The translations under genes were made by a program, and so were the position numbers. From JACMLX01 sp040384325 (GTDB lineage Bacteria > Gemmatimonadota > Gemmatimonadetes > Gemmatimonadales > Gemmatimonadaceae): 64,000 bases of DNA. Of the stretch, positions 7,940 to 16,731 are shown one piece after another. Position 1 is the first letter of the stretch. Every line of letters starts with the position of its first letter. The notes beneath the pieces are model-generated. The model was not told the DNA's origin. It saw nothing but the letters and a program-made list of their open reading frames with translations, and searched no databases. The stretch spans positions 682,001-746,000 of the forward strand of contig JAZKJL010000001.1 of the NCBI GenBank assembly GCA_040384325.1. Reading direction: 5' to 3'.

Positions 7940-8827
7940 ATGACGACAATGAATTTTACGGCCAAGGACGTCCAGGAACTGCGGCAGCGCACTGGCGCCG
8001 GCATGATGGACTGCAAGAAGGCACTGACCGAAACCAACGGCGACCTCGACGCCGCCGTGGAATACCTGCGCAAGAAGGGCATCGCCAAGGCGGAGTCGCG
8101 TTCGGGTCGCACCACCAGCGAAGGCATGATCGGCAGCGCCGTGTCGGCCGACGCGACCACCGGCGTGATCGCCGAGGTCAACTGCGAGACCGACTTCGTC
8201 GCCCGCACCGATGACTTCAAGGCGCTGGTCGATGTCGTGCTCGCGCACGCGATGGTCACCGAGGCCGCGGACGTCGATGCGCTGCTGGCCGCGCCGGTCG
8301 CCGCCGAGGGTGGCAAGACGCTCGACACCGTCGTCAAGGAGCGCTCGGCCAAGCTCGGCGAAGTGGTCAACGTGCGCCGCGTGGCGCGCTACGCCGCCGC
8401 ACAGGGCGCGGTGGGCATGTACACGCACCACAACGCCAAGGTCGGCGTGCTGGTGGAGGCCGCGCTCGGCAACGCCGCAGCGGCCGCCACGGAGCCGGTG
8501 CAGACGATGCTGAAGGCGATCGCGGAACACGCCGCGGCGATGAACCCGCTCGCCCTCGACCGCACCGGCATCTCACCGGAGCTGGTGGAGAAGGAGAAGC
8601 GCATCGCGGAAGACCAGGCGCGCCAGAGCGGCAAGCCCGAGGCGATGATCGAGAAGATCGCCACCGGCAAGCTGGAAGCGTTCTTCAAGGACATGTCGCT
8701 GGTGTCGCAGCCGTGGGTGCGTGAGCCGAAGAAGACGATCACGGACCTGATCAAGGAGACGGGCAAGGCGGCCGGCACCGAGATCACGGTGACGCGATTC
8801 GTGCGGTTCGCCCTCGGCGACGCGTGA
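7940..8827 (+). CDS. tsf: Translation elongation factor Ts
   Basis: Guanine-nucleotide exchange factor for EF-Tu, 295 residues. The N-terminal UBA-like domain reads AKDVQELRQRTGAGMMDCKKAL, and the signature NCETDFVARTDDFK, which contacts EF-Tu, follows. The C-terminal half holds the dimerisation/core repeats (AAAMNPLALDRTGISPELVEKE). Two in-frame ATGs lie close together (7940 and 7949); I kept the first. It overlaps pyrH by GTGA. The order rpsB-tsf-pyrH-frr is classic in bacteria. Confidence 0.96.
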   Translation: MTTMNFTAKDVQELRQRTGAGMMDCKKALTETNGDLDAAVEYLRKKGIAKAESRSGRTTSEGMIGSAVSADATTGVIAEVNCETDFVARTDDFKALVDVVLAHAMVTEAADVDALLAAPVAAEGGKTLDTVVKERSAKLGEVVNVRRVARYAAAQGAVGMYTHHNAKVGVLVEAALGNAAAAATEPVQTMLKAIAEHAAAMNPLALDRTGISPELVEKEKRIAEDQARQSGKPEAMIEKIATGKLEAFFKDMSLVSQPWVREPKKTITDLIKETGKAAGTEITVTRFVRFALGDA

Positions 8828-9579
8828 GCGATTCGCCCGATGCTCCTGGCGGGACGGGTGCCGGCGAGGCCGGCATCCGGTACCCGCGCGTCCTGATCAA
8901 GCTCTCCGGCGAGGCTCTCGCCGGTGAGCGCAAGGTCGGCTTCGACTTCGAGCGCGTCGCGTTCTTCTGCGAGCAGATCAAGGAAGTCGTCGATCTCGGC
9001 TGCCGCGTCGGCCTCGTGATCGGCGGCGGCAACATCGTGCGCGGGGCCCAGCTGGCGCAGAACGGCATGGACCGCGTCGGCGCCGACTACATGGGCATGC
9101 TCGGCACCGTGATCAACGCGCTGGCGCTGCAGGACCAGCTGGAGAAGCGTGGCGTGGACACCCGCGTCATGACCGCGATCCGCATGGAGGAACTGGCCGA
9201 ACCCTACATTCGCCGCCGCGCCATGCGGCACCTCGAGCAGGGACGGCTGGTGCTGTTCGCTGCCGGCACCGGCAATCCGTACTTCTCGACCGACACCGCG
9301 GCGGTGCTGCGCGGCATCCAGATGAAGGCCGACGTGATCATCAAGGCCACCAGCGTGGATGGCGTGTATTCGGCCGACCCGAAGAAGGACCCCAATGCCG
9401 TCAAGTACGAGACCGTCAGCTTCCGCGACGTGATGCTGGGCGAGCTTGCAGTGATGGACCAGACGGCCATCACGCTCTGCAAGGAGAACTCGCTGCCGCT
9501 GATCGTCCTCAACACTCACACTCCCGGCGCCATCGCCCGCGCAGTGCGCGGTGAACGCGTCGGCACCTTCGTGTCATGA
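8824..9579 (+). CDS. pyrH: Uridylate kinase (UMP kinase)
   Basis: Phosphorylates UMP to UDP with ATP in pyrimidine synthesis. The 251-residue protein belongs to the amino acid kinase family: RVLIKLSGEALAGE (phosphate loop), VIGGGNIVRG, the ADYMGMLGTVINALALQD stretch and FAAGTGNPYFSTDTAAVLRG. The GTG start at 8824 overlaps the tsf stop. About 18 extra N-terminal residues rich in Gly/Pro precede the fold. It overlaps frr by four bases (ATGA). Confidence 0.96.
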   Translation: MSDSPDAPGGTGAGEAGIRYPRVLIKLSGEALAGERKVGFDFERVAFFCEQIKEVVDLGCRVGLVIGGGNIVRGAQLAQNGMDRVGADYMGMLGTVINALALQDQLEKRGVDTRVMTAIRMEELAEPYIRRRAMRHLEQGRLVLFAAGTGNPYFSTDTAAVLRGIQMKADVIIKATSVDGVYSADPKKDPNAVKYETVSFRDVMLGELAVMDQTAITLCKENSLPLIVLNTHTPGAIARAVRGERVGTFVS

Positions 9580-10124
9580 TCCAGGACATCCTGAAGGCAA
9601 CCAAGGCCGGCATGGAGAAGGGCATGGAGAACGCCAAGCGCGAGTTCTCCACCGTCCGCACCGGCAAGGCCTCGCCGAACATGCTCGACACCATCATGGT
9701 GGAAGCATACGGCTCGATGGTCCCGCTCAACCAGGTGGCATCGGTGTCCACGCCCGAGGCCCGTACGCTGATCGTCACCCCGTTCGACAAGGGCCAGGCG
9801 AAGCTGATCGAGAAGGCGATCCGTGAGTCGGATCTCGGCCTCGATCCCGCGCATCAGGGCAGCATCATCCGCGTTCCCCTCCCGTCGATGAACGAGCAGC
9901 GGCGCAAGGAACTGGTGAAGGTGCTGCACAACCTCGCCGAGGACGGCCGGGTGGCGATCCGCCACGCCCGCACCGATGCCCGCGACAAGCTGAAGAAGCT
10001 GAAGAGCGTGTCGGAGGACGAGGTGAAGGCGGCCGAGAAGGACCTGCAGAAGCTTCACGACGACTACATCGGCAAGATCGAGGCTGCCGTGAAGTCGAAG
10101 GAAGCCGAGCTGATGGAAGTCTGA
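9576..10124 (+). CDS. frr: Ribosome recycling factor
   Basis: Works with EF-G to split the post-termination ribosome. The 182 residues are close to the usual 185. Recognisable parts are the FSTVRTGKASPNMLDTIMVEAYG helix-turn, the beta-rich domain II (VSTPEARTLIVTPFDKG) and the final long helix with RRKELVKVLHNLAEDGRVAIRHAR. The ATG overlaps the pyrH stop. Confidence 0.97.
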   Translation: MIQDILKATKAGMEKGMENAKREFSTVRTGKASPNMLDTIMVEAYGSMVPLNQVASVSTPEARTLIVTPFDKGQAKLIEKAIRESDLGLDPAHQGSIIRVPLPSMNEQRRKELVKVLHNLAEDGRVAIRHARTDARDKLKKLKSVSEDEVKAAEKDLQKLHDDYIGKIEAAVKSKEAELMEV

Positions 10125-10132
10125 GGACGGTC

Positions 10133-10894
10133 GTGGCCACGACCTCCACGCTGTCCACCCCCGACCTGCTGGAACAGGTGCGGCTGGCGGGAACGCCGCC
10201 GAAGCACGTTGCCATCATCATGGATGGCAACGGCCGGTGGGCGCGCAAGCACTTCATGCCGCGCCCGCTCGGTCACCGCTCGGGGATGAAGGCAGTGCGG
10301 GAGGTCGTCCACGGCGCGATCGAGGCCGGTGTCGAACACCTGTCGCTGTTCGCGTTTTCGCAGGAGAACTGGCAGCGCCCGACCACCGAGGTCTCGGCGC
10401 TGATGTCGCTGCTCGAGGAGTACATCGCCAAGGAAGTGGCCGAGCTCTCGGAGCGCGGCGTGCGGGTGCGCATCCTCGGCGAGCGCGAGCGCCTCACCGA
10501 CGGCGCTCGGCAGGCGGTGGAGCTGGTGGAACGCACCACCGCACACAACGCGACGCTGCACCTGAACATCTTCATCTCGTACGGCAGCCGCACGGAACTG
10601 GTGCGCGCCACGCAGTCGCTGGCGCGCGACGTGGCGCAGGGCATCATCCAGCCCGGCGACATCGACGAAGACGCGATCAGCGGCCGCCTGATGACCGCCG
10701 GCATGCCCGATCCTGACCTGCTCATCCGCACCTCCGGCGAGCAGCGCGTGTCGAACTTCCTGCTCTGGCAGCTCGCCTACACCGAGTTCTACATCTCCGG
10801 TGTGCTCTGGCCCGACTTCGGCCGGCGCGACCTGTTCACGGCGATCCTCGACTACAAGCGACGCGAGCGTCGGTACGGCAAGGTCTCCGTCTGA
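10133..10894 (+). CDS. uppS: Undecaprenyl diphosphate synthase (cis-prenyltransferase)
   Basis: Builds C55 undecaprenyl diphosphate, the lipid carrier for peptidoglycan and other wall polymers. The 253-residue sequence has the family signatures: HVAIIMDGNGRWAR with the catalytic Asp, GHRSGMKAVRE, FAFSQENWQRP and the C-terminal RTSGEQRVSNFLLWQLAYTE. It starts at GTG 10133, eight bases after frr. It is followed by cdsA and dxr, as in many genomes. Confidence 0.96.
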   Translation: MATTSTLSTPDLLEQVRLAGTPPKHVAIIMDGNGRWARKHFMPRPLGHRSGMKAVREVVHGAIEAGVEHLSLFAFSQENWQRPTTEVSALMSLLEEYIAKEVAELSERGVRVRILGERERLTDGARQAVELVERTTAHNATLHLNIFISYGSRTELVRATQSLARDVAQGIIQPGDIDEDAISGRLMTAGMPDPDLLIRTSGEQRVSNFLLWQLAYTEFYISGVLWPDFGRRDLFTAILDYKRRERRYGKVSV

Positions 10895-10902
10895 CCAGCG
10901 GC

Positions 10903-11763
10903 ATGTCGGAGCTCGCGAAGCGCGTCATCGTCGCACTGGTCATCGCACCCATCGCCATCGTCGCCGCCTGGTTCGGTGATGCAGCGCTGGCCGCGCTCCT
11001 CAGCGTGGTCGCCGGTGTGGCGGCGTGGGAATTGTGCCGCATGGCGCGCGGCGCCGGCGTCGAGCCGCTGGAGAGCCTCACCATCGCGCTGGCCGCGGCG
11101 CTGCCGCTGGTGGCGCATGGCGTGCGCCTCGCGGTGTTGCGCCCCAGTGCCGCGTGGTTCGCCGTCGCGCTGCTGACGATCATGACGGTCACGATCTTCC
11201 GGCGCCGCATCGACCAGCGTCCGCTGGCGGTGGCAGCGGTGGGACTGTTCATCGTGTTCTACACCGGCGGCATGCTCAGCTTCGCGTACGACCTGCGCTA
11301 TCACAATTACGCGATCGGTCGCGTGGGACAGTGCCTCGTGCTGCTGCTGCCGGTGCTGCTCACCTGGGCCTCCGATGTCGGCGCGTACTTCGTGGGCAGG
11401 CTGCTGGGTCGCACCAAGCTGATGCCCTCGGTGAGCCCGGCGAAGACGGTCGAAGGTGCGCTCGGTGGTGTGGCGCTGAGCGTCGCGATCTGCTGGGTCT
11501 ACGTGCGTTACCTGCTGGTGCCGCAAGGCCAGCTGGGCCTCGCACCGCTCGGCATCATCGGTTTCGGCATCGCCATCGCCGTCGCGGCGCAGTTGGGTGA
11601 CCTGTTCGAGTCGCTGCTCAAGCGCGAGGCGCAGGTGAAGGACAGTTCACACCTGCTGCCGGGCCACGGCGGATTCCTCGATCGTGTGGACAGTCTGCTC
11701 TTCGTGCTGCCCGTCGCCACGCTGCTGCTCAACGTGCTCCTGATTCCAGCGCCGCAGTCATGA
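10903..11763 (+). CDS. cdsA: Phosphatidate cytidylyltransferase (CDP-diacylglycerol synthase)
   Basis: Integral membrane enzyme making CDP-diacylglycerol from phosphatidic acid and CTP. The 286-residue protein has about seven hydrophobic segments and the signature SPAKTVEGALGG preceded by SDVGAYFVGRLLGRTK near residues 155-190. Its product feeds the phosphatidylserine synthase encoded at 53187-54128. The end overlaps dxr (ATGATG with the stop in between). Confidence 0.93.
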   Translation: MSELAKRVIVALVIAPIAIVAAWFGDAALAALLSVVAGVAAWELCRMARGAGVEPLESLTIALAAALPLVAHGVRLAVLRPSAAWFAVALLTIMTVTIFRRRIDQRPLAVAAVGLFIVFYTGGMLSFAYDLRYHNYAIGRVGQCLVLLLPVLLTWASDVGAYFVGRLLGRTKLMPSVSPAKTVEGALGGVALSVAICWVYVRYLLVPQGQLGLAPLGIIGFGIAIAVAAQLGDLFESLLKREAQVKDSSHLLPGHGGFLDRVDSLLFVLPVATLLLNVLLIPAPQS

Positions 11764-12887
11764 TGCCGCGCGGCATCGCCATCCTTGGCTCCACCGGCTC
11801 CGTCGGCACCACCGCGCTCCGCGTGCTGGCGCGTCAGCGTGACCGCTTCGCGGTGCGTGCGCTGACGGCGTTCAGCAACACCGCGCTGCTGCGGGCGCAG
11901 GCGGCGGAGTTCGCGCCGTCGTACGTCGGCATGGTGCAGGATTGCGCGGACGCCGACGGGACGTGGGGCAGTGGCGCCGAGTGCCTGATCGCCGCTGCCG
12001 TGCGTGATGACGTGCACACCGTGATCAATGCGGTGGTCGGTGCGGCAGGACTGCGCGCCACGCTGGCGGCATTGGAAGCCGGCAAGCGTGTGGCGCTGGC
12101 GAACAAGGAGACGCTGGTGATGGCCGGCGGCCTGGTGACGGCGGCCGCGCGGCGTGGTGGCGGTGAGCTGGTGCCGGTGGACAGCGAACACTCGGCGATC
12201 CTTCAGTGCATCGCCGGGCGCCCGATGAGTGAAGTGCGCCGGCTGATCATCACCGCATCGGGCGGCCCGTTCCGCACCTGGGATGCGGCGCGCGTGGACG
12301 GTGCGACCGTCAGCGATGCGCTGAACCACCCCACCTGGACGATGGGCCGCAAGATCACCATCGACAGCGCCACGCTGGCCAACAAGGCGCTGGAAGTGAT
12401 CGAGGCGCATCACCTGTTCGGCATTCCGTACGATCGTATCGAAGTCGTGGTGCATCCGCAGAGCGTGGTGCACTCGTTCGTGGAATTCGTGGATGGCAGC
12501 GTGCTGGCGCAGCTCGGCGTGCCGAGCATGGAGTTGCCGGTGCTGTATGCCCTGACGCACCCGGACCGCATCCCCGACACCGGTGTACCGCCGTTCGACC
12601 CGGTGGCGCTGTCGCCGCTCACGTACGAACCGGTGCGGCACGACGTCTTCCCGGCGCTCGGCCTCGGCATCCGCGCCGGGAAACAGGGCGGGGCGGCGCC
12701 GGCGGTGTTCAACGCCGCCAACGAGCAGGCGGTGGCGCGCTTTCTGGATGGGGCGTTGTCGTTCGGCGACATTGCCCGGGCGATCGCCAGCGCGCTCTCG
12801 GCGTGCGGTGATGCCCCTGGAGATACCCTCGAGGCACTGGTGGCTGCGGATGCTGCGGCACGCGCCCATGTGCAGGAGTTTGCATGA
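11760..12887 (+). CDS. dxr: 1-deoxy-D-xylulose 5-phosphate reductoisomerase
   Basis: Second step of the MEP isoprenoid pathway, giving 2-C-methylerythritol 4-phosphate with NADPH. The N-terminal Rossmann motif is GIAILGSTGSVGTTALRVLA. The metal and substrate residues lie in PVDSEHSAILQC and in SGGPFRTWD. The C-terminal region has FNAANEQAVARFL. Its 375 residues are close to the usual 380-400. The second ATG (11763) is an equally possible start. The isoprenoids feed the neighbouring uppS. Confidence 0.95.
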   Translation: MMPRGIAILGSTGSVGTTALRVLARQRDRFAVRALTAFSNTALLRAQAAEFAPSYVGMVQDCADADGTWGSGAECLIAAAVRDDVHTVINAVVGAAGLRATLAALEAGKRVALANKETLVMAGGLVTAAARRGGGELVPVDSEHSAILQCIAGRPMSEVRRLIITASGGPFRTWDAARVDGATVSDALNHPTWTMGRKITIDSATLANKALEVIEAHHLFGIPYDRIEVVVHPQSVVHSFVEFVDGSVLAQLGVPSMELPVLYALTHPDRIPDTGVPPFDPVALSPLTYEPVRHDVFPALGLGIRAGKQGGAAPAVFNAANEQAVARFLDGALSFGDIARAIASALSACGDAPGDTLEALVAADAAARAHVQEFA

Positions 12888-14077
12888 ACCTGTTGCCGAT
12901 CCTCTCGCCCCTGCTGGTCTTCGGACTGGTCGTGTTCGTCCACGAACTGGGACACTTCCTGGCAGCGAAGGCGGTGGGCATCTACGCGCCCGTGTTTTCC
13001 CTTGGCTGGGGGCGCCGGATCTGGGGCCGGCGGAGCGGGGAGACCGACTATCGCCTGTCGATGTTCCCGATCGGCGGCTACGTCCGCATGGCGTCGCGCG
13101 AGGACGAGGCGATGGCCGCGTTCGAGGGCGGCGGGGGACGCGGGACGCTGGATGAAGAGGCGGCGAAGCCGAAGGGCGAGCCGGGCATTCCGTGGGATCC
13201 GGCGGCGTTGGTGCCGTTCGGGCCGAAGCCGGTGCCGTCGGATCGCTGGTTCGAATCGAAGCCGCTGTGGGCCAAGCTGGTGGTGATGCTGGCCGGCGTG
13301 ACGATGAACTTCCTGCTGGCCATCGTGGTCATCACGGCGCTGCGCATTTCGTCGGGTATGCCGAGCACCGCGCCGGTGATCGGCTCAGTGCTGAAGGGTT
13401 CGCCGGCGGAGAAGGCCGGGTTGCTGGCCGGCGACAGCGTGGTGTCGATCGGCGGCAAGGCCATCGCCCAGTGGCGTGACCTGGTCGGCGTGCTGGAGCC
13501 GCAAGCCGGCGTGCCGCTGCCGGTCGCGATCGTGCGTGGCGGCGCGCCGACGACGCTGACCGTCACGCCCCGCGTCACCGTGGACACCAATCCGGAGACG
13601 GGCGCGGTCACCACGCTGGGGAAGATCGGCGCCAGCGGATCGCGACTCCCGGTGGGACCGGTGGAGGCGCTCCGCGAGGGCGTGGCCGGCACCTGGGAAA
13701 TCGTGGTGGCGACGGTGGACGTGCTGGGCAAGCTGCTGACGGGCAAGGTCTCGCCCAAGCAGCTCGGCGGTCCGCTGATGATCGCGCAGGCGTCGGTGCA
13801 GTCGGCCCAGGCCGGTGGCCTCGAGGCCGTGCTGGGGTTACTGGCGCTGATCAGCGTCAACATCGCGGTGCTGAACCTGCTGCCGGTGCCGGTTCTGGAC
13901 GGCGGGCAGGTGATCCTGGCCGTGCTCGAGTCGGTGCGCGGCCGGCCGCTGGGCGAGCGGGCGAAGGGGATCGTGATGTACGCCGGCGTCGGGCTGGTGC
14001 TGCTGCTGCTGGTGACGACGACCTTCAACGACATCGCGCGGATCGGGTCGCAGCTGATGGGTCACTTCCGGGGCTGA
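12884..14077 (+). CDS. rseP: Site-2 intramembrane zinc metalloprotease RseP
   Basis: Membrane protease of the M50 family that cleaves anti-sigma factors or signal-peptide remnants inside the membrane. Zinc motif HELGH lies in the first transmembrane segment. A loop follows with MFPIGGYVRM, then a PDZ domain (PVIGSVLKGSPAEKAGLLAGDSV), and the second active-site motif NLLPVPVLDGGQV near residue 328. Its 397 residues suit a single-PDZ form. It overlaps dxr by four bases. The substrate cannot be inferred because no anti-sigma gene is nearby. Confidence 0.93.
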   Translation: MNLLPILSPLLVFGLVVFVHELGHFLAAKAVGIYAPVFSLGWGRRIWGRRSGETDYRLSMFPIGGYVRMASREDEAMAAFEGGGGRGTLDEEAAKPKGEPGIPWDPAALVPFGPKPVPSDRWFESKPLWAKLVVMLAGVTMNFLLAIVVITALRISSGMPSTAPVIGSVLKGSPAEKAGLLAGDSVVSIGGKAIAQWRDLVGVLEPQAGVPLPVAIVRGGAPTTLTVTPRVTVDTNPETGAVTTLGKIGASGSRLPVGPVEALREGVAGTWEIVVATVDVLGKLLTGKVSPKQLGGPLMIAQASVQSAQAGGLEAVLGLLALISVNIAVLNLLPVPVLDGGQVILAVLESVRGRPLGERAKGIVMYAGVGLVLLLLVTTTFNDIARIGSQLMGHFRG

Positions 14078-14112
14078 CGTTCCGGACCGCGGAACTGGTG
14101 ACGCCGCACCGC

Positions 14113-14141
14113 TTTACTTCCGTCCGTAGGGTCTGTACTTT
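14113..14141 (+). promoter_or_regulatory. Candidate sigma-70 promoter for rpsO-pnp
   Basis: TTTACT at 14113-14118, 17 bases, then TACTTT at 14136-14141, in the 122-base gap after rseP. The start of transcription would be near 14148, about 50 bases before rpsO. The match is moderate. Confidence 0.45.
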
Positions 14142-14199
14142 TCAGGGCTTACGATCATTCAGGACATTCGGACGCGCATCACCGCGCAGACCCAGGACC

Positions 14200-14460
14200 A
14201 TGGCATTCGAAAAGGCTGCAGCAATCGAGAAGCACCGTCAGCACGAGACCGACACCGGCTCGACCAACGTGCAGATCTCGATTCTCACGGAACGGATCAA
14301 CTACCTCACTGGTCACTTCCGTACGCACAAGAAGGACCATCATGGACGTCAAGGCCTGCTCAAGATGGTCGGGCGACGCCGTCGCCTCCTTGACTATCTG
14401 AAGCGGACCGATCTGGCCGGATACCGGAAGATCATCGCAGACCTTGGCCTCCGGTACTAA
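14200..14460 (+). CDS. rpsO: 30S ribosomal protein S15
   Basis: 86 residues (family about 89). It binds 16S rRNA early in assembly. The helices are clear: VQISILTERINYLTGHFRTHKKDHHGRQGL, then MVGRRRRLLDYLK and the end GLRY. The ATG at 14200 fits the family start; upstream codons in frame are non-coding. As in many bacteria it is followed by pnp with a hairpin in between. Confidence 0.97.
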   Translation: MAFEKAAAIEKHRQHETDTGSTNVQISILTERINYLTGHFRTHKKDHHGRQGLLKMVGRRRRLLDYLKRTDLAGYRKIIADLGLRY

Positions 14461-14479
14461 TCCGGGCCTCAATGGCAAT

Positions 14480-14512
14480 CGCGCGGGCGTCATCGGACGT
14501 TCCGCGCGTTTT
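14480..14512 (+). terminator. Terminator-like hairpin between rpsO and pnp
   Basis: Stem CGCGCGG / CCGCGCG, then a small internal loop, then CGTC / GACG closing an ATCG tetraloop, followed by TTTT at 14509-14512. It lies 20 bases after rpsO. In enterobacteria the same gap holds a terminator and an RNase III site. Partial termination here would favour rpsO over pnp. Confidence 0.6.
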
Positions 14513-14541
14513 GCGTTTCCCGCAGCCGATTCCCACACGTG

Positions 14542-16731
14542 ATGCAGAGAATTGAGAAGACTTTCGCCGGCCGCAAGCTCGTCATCGAGACGGGCCGCAT
14601 GGCGAAGCAGGCCGCCGGCTCGGCGGTCGTGACCTACGGCGAGACGATGGTGCTGGCCGCCGTCACCGTCAGCGAGAACAAGTCCTCGCTGCCGTTCTTC
14701 CCGTTGACGGTCGAGTACAAGGAAAAGACCTACGCCGCCGGCAAGATTCCGGGCGGCTACATCAAGCGCGAAGGCCGGCCGTCGGACAACGAGATCCTGA
14801 CCTGCCGCATCGTCGACCGCTCGATCCGTCCGCTGTTCCCGGAAGGCTTCCAGAACGAAGTGCAGGTCGTGATCTACGTGATCTCGGCCGACCAGGAGAA
14901 CAAGCCCGACACGCTGGCACTGCTCGCCACCAGCTTCGCCCTCGCTTCCTCACAGGCGCCGTGGAACAAGCCGATCGCCGGCGTGCGCATCGGCCGCATC
15001 CAGGACAAGTGGGTGCTCAACCCGACCTACCAGCAGCTCGAGTACAGCGACATCGACATGATGGTCGCCGGCTCGTACGAGTCGATCATGATGGTCGAGG
15101 GCGGCGCGCTGGAAGTGAGCGAGGACGATGTGGTCGAGGCGATCACCGTCGCGCACAAGGGCATCAAGGAACTGATCGCGATGCAGGAAGACCTGCTGGC
15201 GAAGTCCGACAAGAAGGAGCAGATGGCGTGGGCGAAGCACGAGCCAGCCGCTGATCTCGTGAAGCGTGTCGGTGATCTGGCGTCGGAGAAGATTTCCAAG
15301 GCGCTCAACCAGGCCGACAAGGCGACGCGCGTGAAGGCGATCGAACAGGTCAAGCGTGAAGTGGCCGCGCTGATCGTCGCCGAGACGCCGGACATGGGCA
15401 AGGATGCCGGCAGCATCCTCGACGGCATGGAATACGACGCGTTGCGTGCGCAGGTCCTCGACACCAAGAAGCGTGTGGATGGGCGTGCGGCCAACGAAGT
15501 GCGCCAGATCACCATCGAGACCGGCTTGCTGCCGCGCGTACACGGGTCGTCGCTGTTCACCCGTGGCCAGACGCAGGCGCTGGTGGCCGTGACGCTCGGC
15601 ACCGGCAACGACGTGCAGCGCCTGGACTCGATCGACGATCCGCAGGAGCAGACGAAGTCGTTCATGCTCCACTACAACTTCCCGCCGTTCAGCACCGGCG
15701 AAGCGAAGCCGATGCGCGGCACCAGCCGTCGCGAAATCGGGCACGGCAACCTCGCCGAGCGTGCGATCCAGGCCGTGCTGCCGCCGTTCGAGGAGTTCCC
15801 GTACACGGTCCGCATCGTGTCGGAGATCCTCGAGTCGAACGGCTCCAGCTCGATGGCGTCGGTCTGCGGCAGTTCGCTGTCGCTGTACGACGCCGGCGTG
15901 CCGATCAAGGCGCCGGTGGCCGGTGTGGCGATGGGGCTGATCAAGGAAGGCAAGAAGTACGCGATCCTGACCGACATCCTTGGCACCGAGGATCACCTCG
16001 GCGACATGGACTTCAAGGTTGCCGGCACCGAAGCGGGCATCACGTCGATCCAGATGGACATCAAGATCGATGGCCTGGACCTGAAGATCATGACCGAAGC
16101 GCTGGCGCAGGCCAAGGAAGGCCGCCTGCACATCCTCGGCGAGATGGCGAAGGCGATCAACGCCCCGAACGCGGAGCTGTCGCAGTACGCGCCGCGCATC
16201 GTGACGCTGACGATCAGCCCGGAGAAGATCGGCGACCTGATCGGACCGAAGGGCAAGACGATCCGCGGCATCCAGGACGAGACGGGCGCCGAGCTCACGG
16301 TCGACGATTCCGGCCTGGTCACCATCGCCGCCGTCGGTGGCGAGGCGATGGAGCGCGCGAAGCAGATGGTGAAGGCGATCACCGCCGAGCCGGTGGTGGG
16401 CGACACGTACGAAGGCACCGTCAAGAGCATCACGGCCTTCGGCGCATTCGTCGAGATCATGCCTGGCACCGAGGCCTTGCTGCACGTCTCCGAGATCAAG
16501 TGGGAGCGCGTGGACAAGACCGAGGACGTGCTGAAGAAGGGTGAGCGCGTGACGGTGAAGCTGGTCGATCGCGACGAGCGCGGCCGCCTGCGCCTGTCGA
16601 TGAAGGCGCTGCTCCCGAAGCCGGAAGGCTACGTCGAGCGCGAGCCGTCGGCGCCGCGTGAGTCGTCGGGTGGGGAAGAGCGTGGTGACCGCGGTGATCG
16701 CGGCTCGCGCGGTGCCCCGCGCCGCCGGTAA
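14542..16731 (+). CDS. pnp: Polyribonucleotide nucleotidyltransferase (PNPase)
   Basis: Phosphorolytic 3'-5' exoribonuclease of the RNA degradosome. The order is: first RNase PH-like core (VVTYGETMVLAAVTVS), all-helical linker, second RNase PH core with active-site motifs (MRGTSRREIGHGNLAERA, TDILGTEDHLGDMDFKVAGT), KH domain (GDLIGPKGKTIRGIQDETGA) and S1 domain (GTVKSITAFGAFVEIMPG). The last ~28 residues form an Arg/Gly/Asp-rich tail ending in APRRR. Starts are possible at GTG 14539 and ATG 14542, which are adjacent; I chose the ATG. Confidence 0.97.
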   Translation: MQRIEKTFAGRKLVIETGRMAKQAAGSAVVTYGETMVLAAVTVSENKSSLPFFPLTVEYKEKTYAAGKIPGGYIKREGRPSDNEILTCRIVDRSIRPLFPEGFQNEVQVVIYVISADQENKPDTLALLATSFALASSQAPWNKPIAGVRIGRIQDKWVLNPTYQQLEYSDIDMMVAGSYESIMMVEGGALEVSEDDVVEAITVAHKGIKELIAMQEDLLAKSDKKEQMAWAKHEPAADLVKRVGDLASEKISKALNQADKATRVKAIEQVKREVAALIVAETPDMGKDAGSILDGMEYDALRAQVLDTKKRVDGRAANEVRQITIETGLLPRVHGSSLFTRGQTQALVAVTLGTGNDVQRLDSIDDPQEQTKSFMLHYNFPPFSTGEAKPMRGTSRREIGHGNLAERAIQAVLPPFEEFPYTVRIVSEILESNGSSSMASVCGSSLSLYDAGVPIKAPVAGVAMGLIKEGKKYAILTDILGTEDHLGDMDFKVAGTEAGITSIQMDIKIDGLDLKIMTEALAQAKEGRLHILGEMAKAINAPNAELSQYAPRIVTLTISPEKIGDLIGPKGKTIRGIQDETGAELTVDDSGLVTIAAVGGEAMERAKQMVKAITAEPVVGDTYEGTVKSITAFGAFVEIMPGTEALLHVSEIKWERVDKTEDVLKKGERVTVKLVDRDERGRLRLSMKALLPKPEGYVEREPSAPRESSGGEERGDRGDRGSRGAPRRR

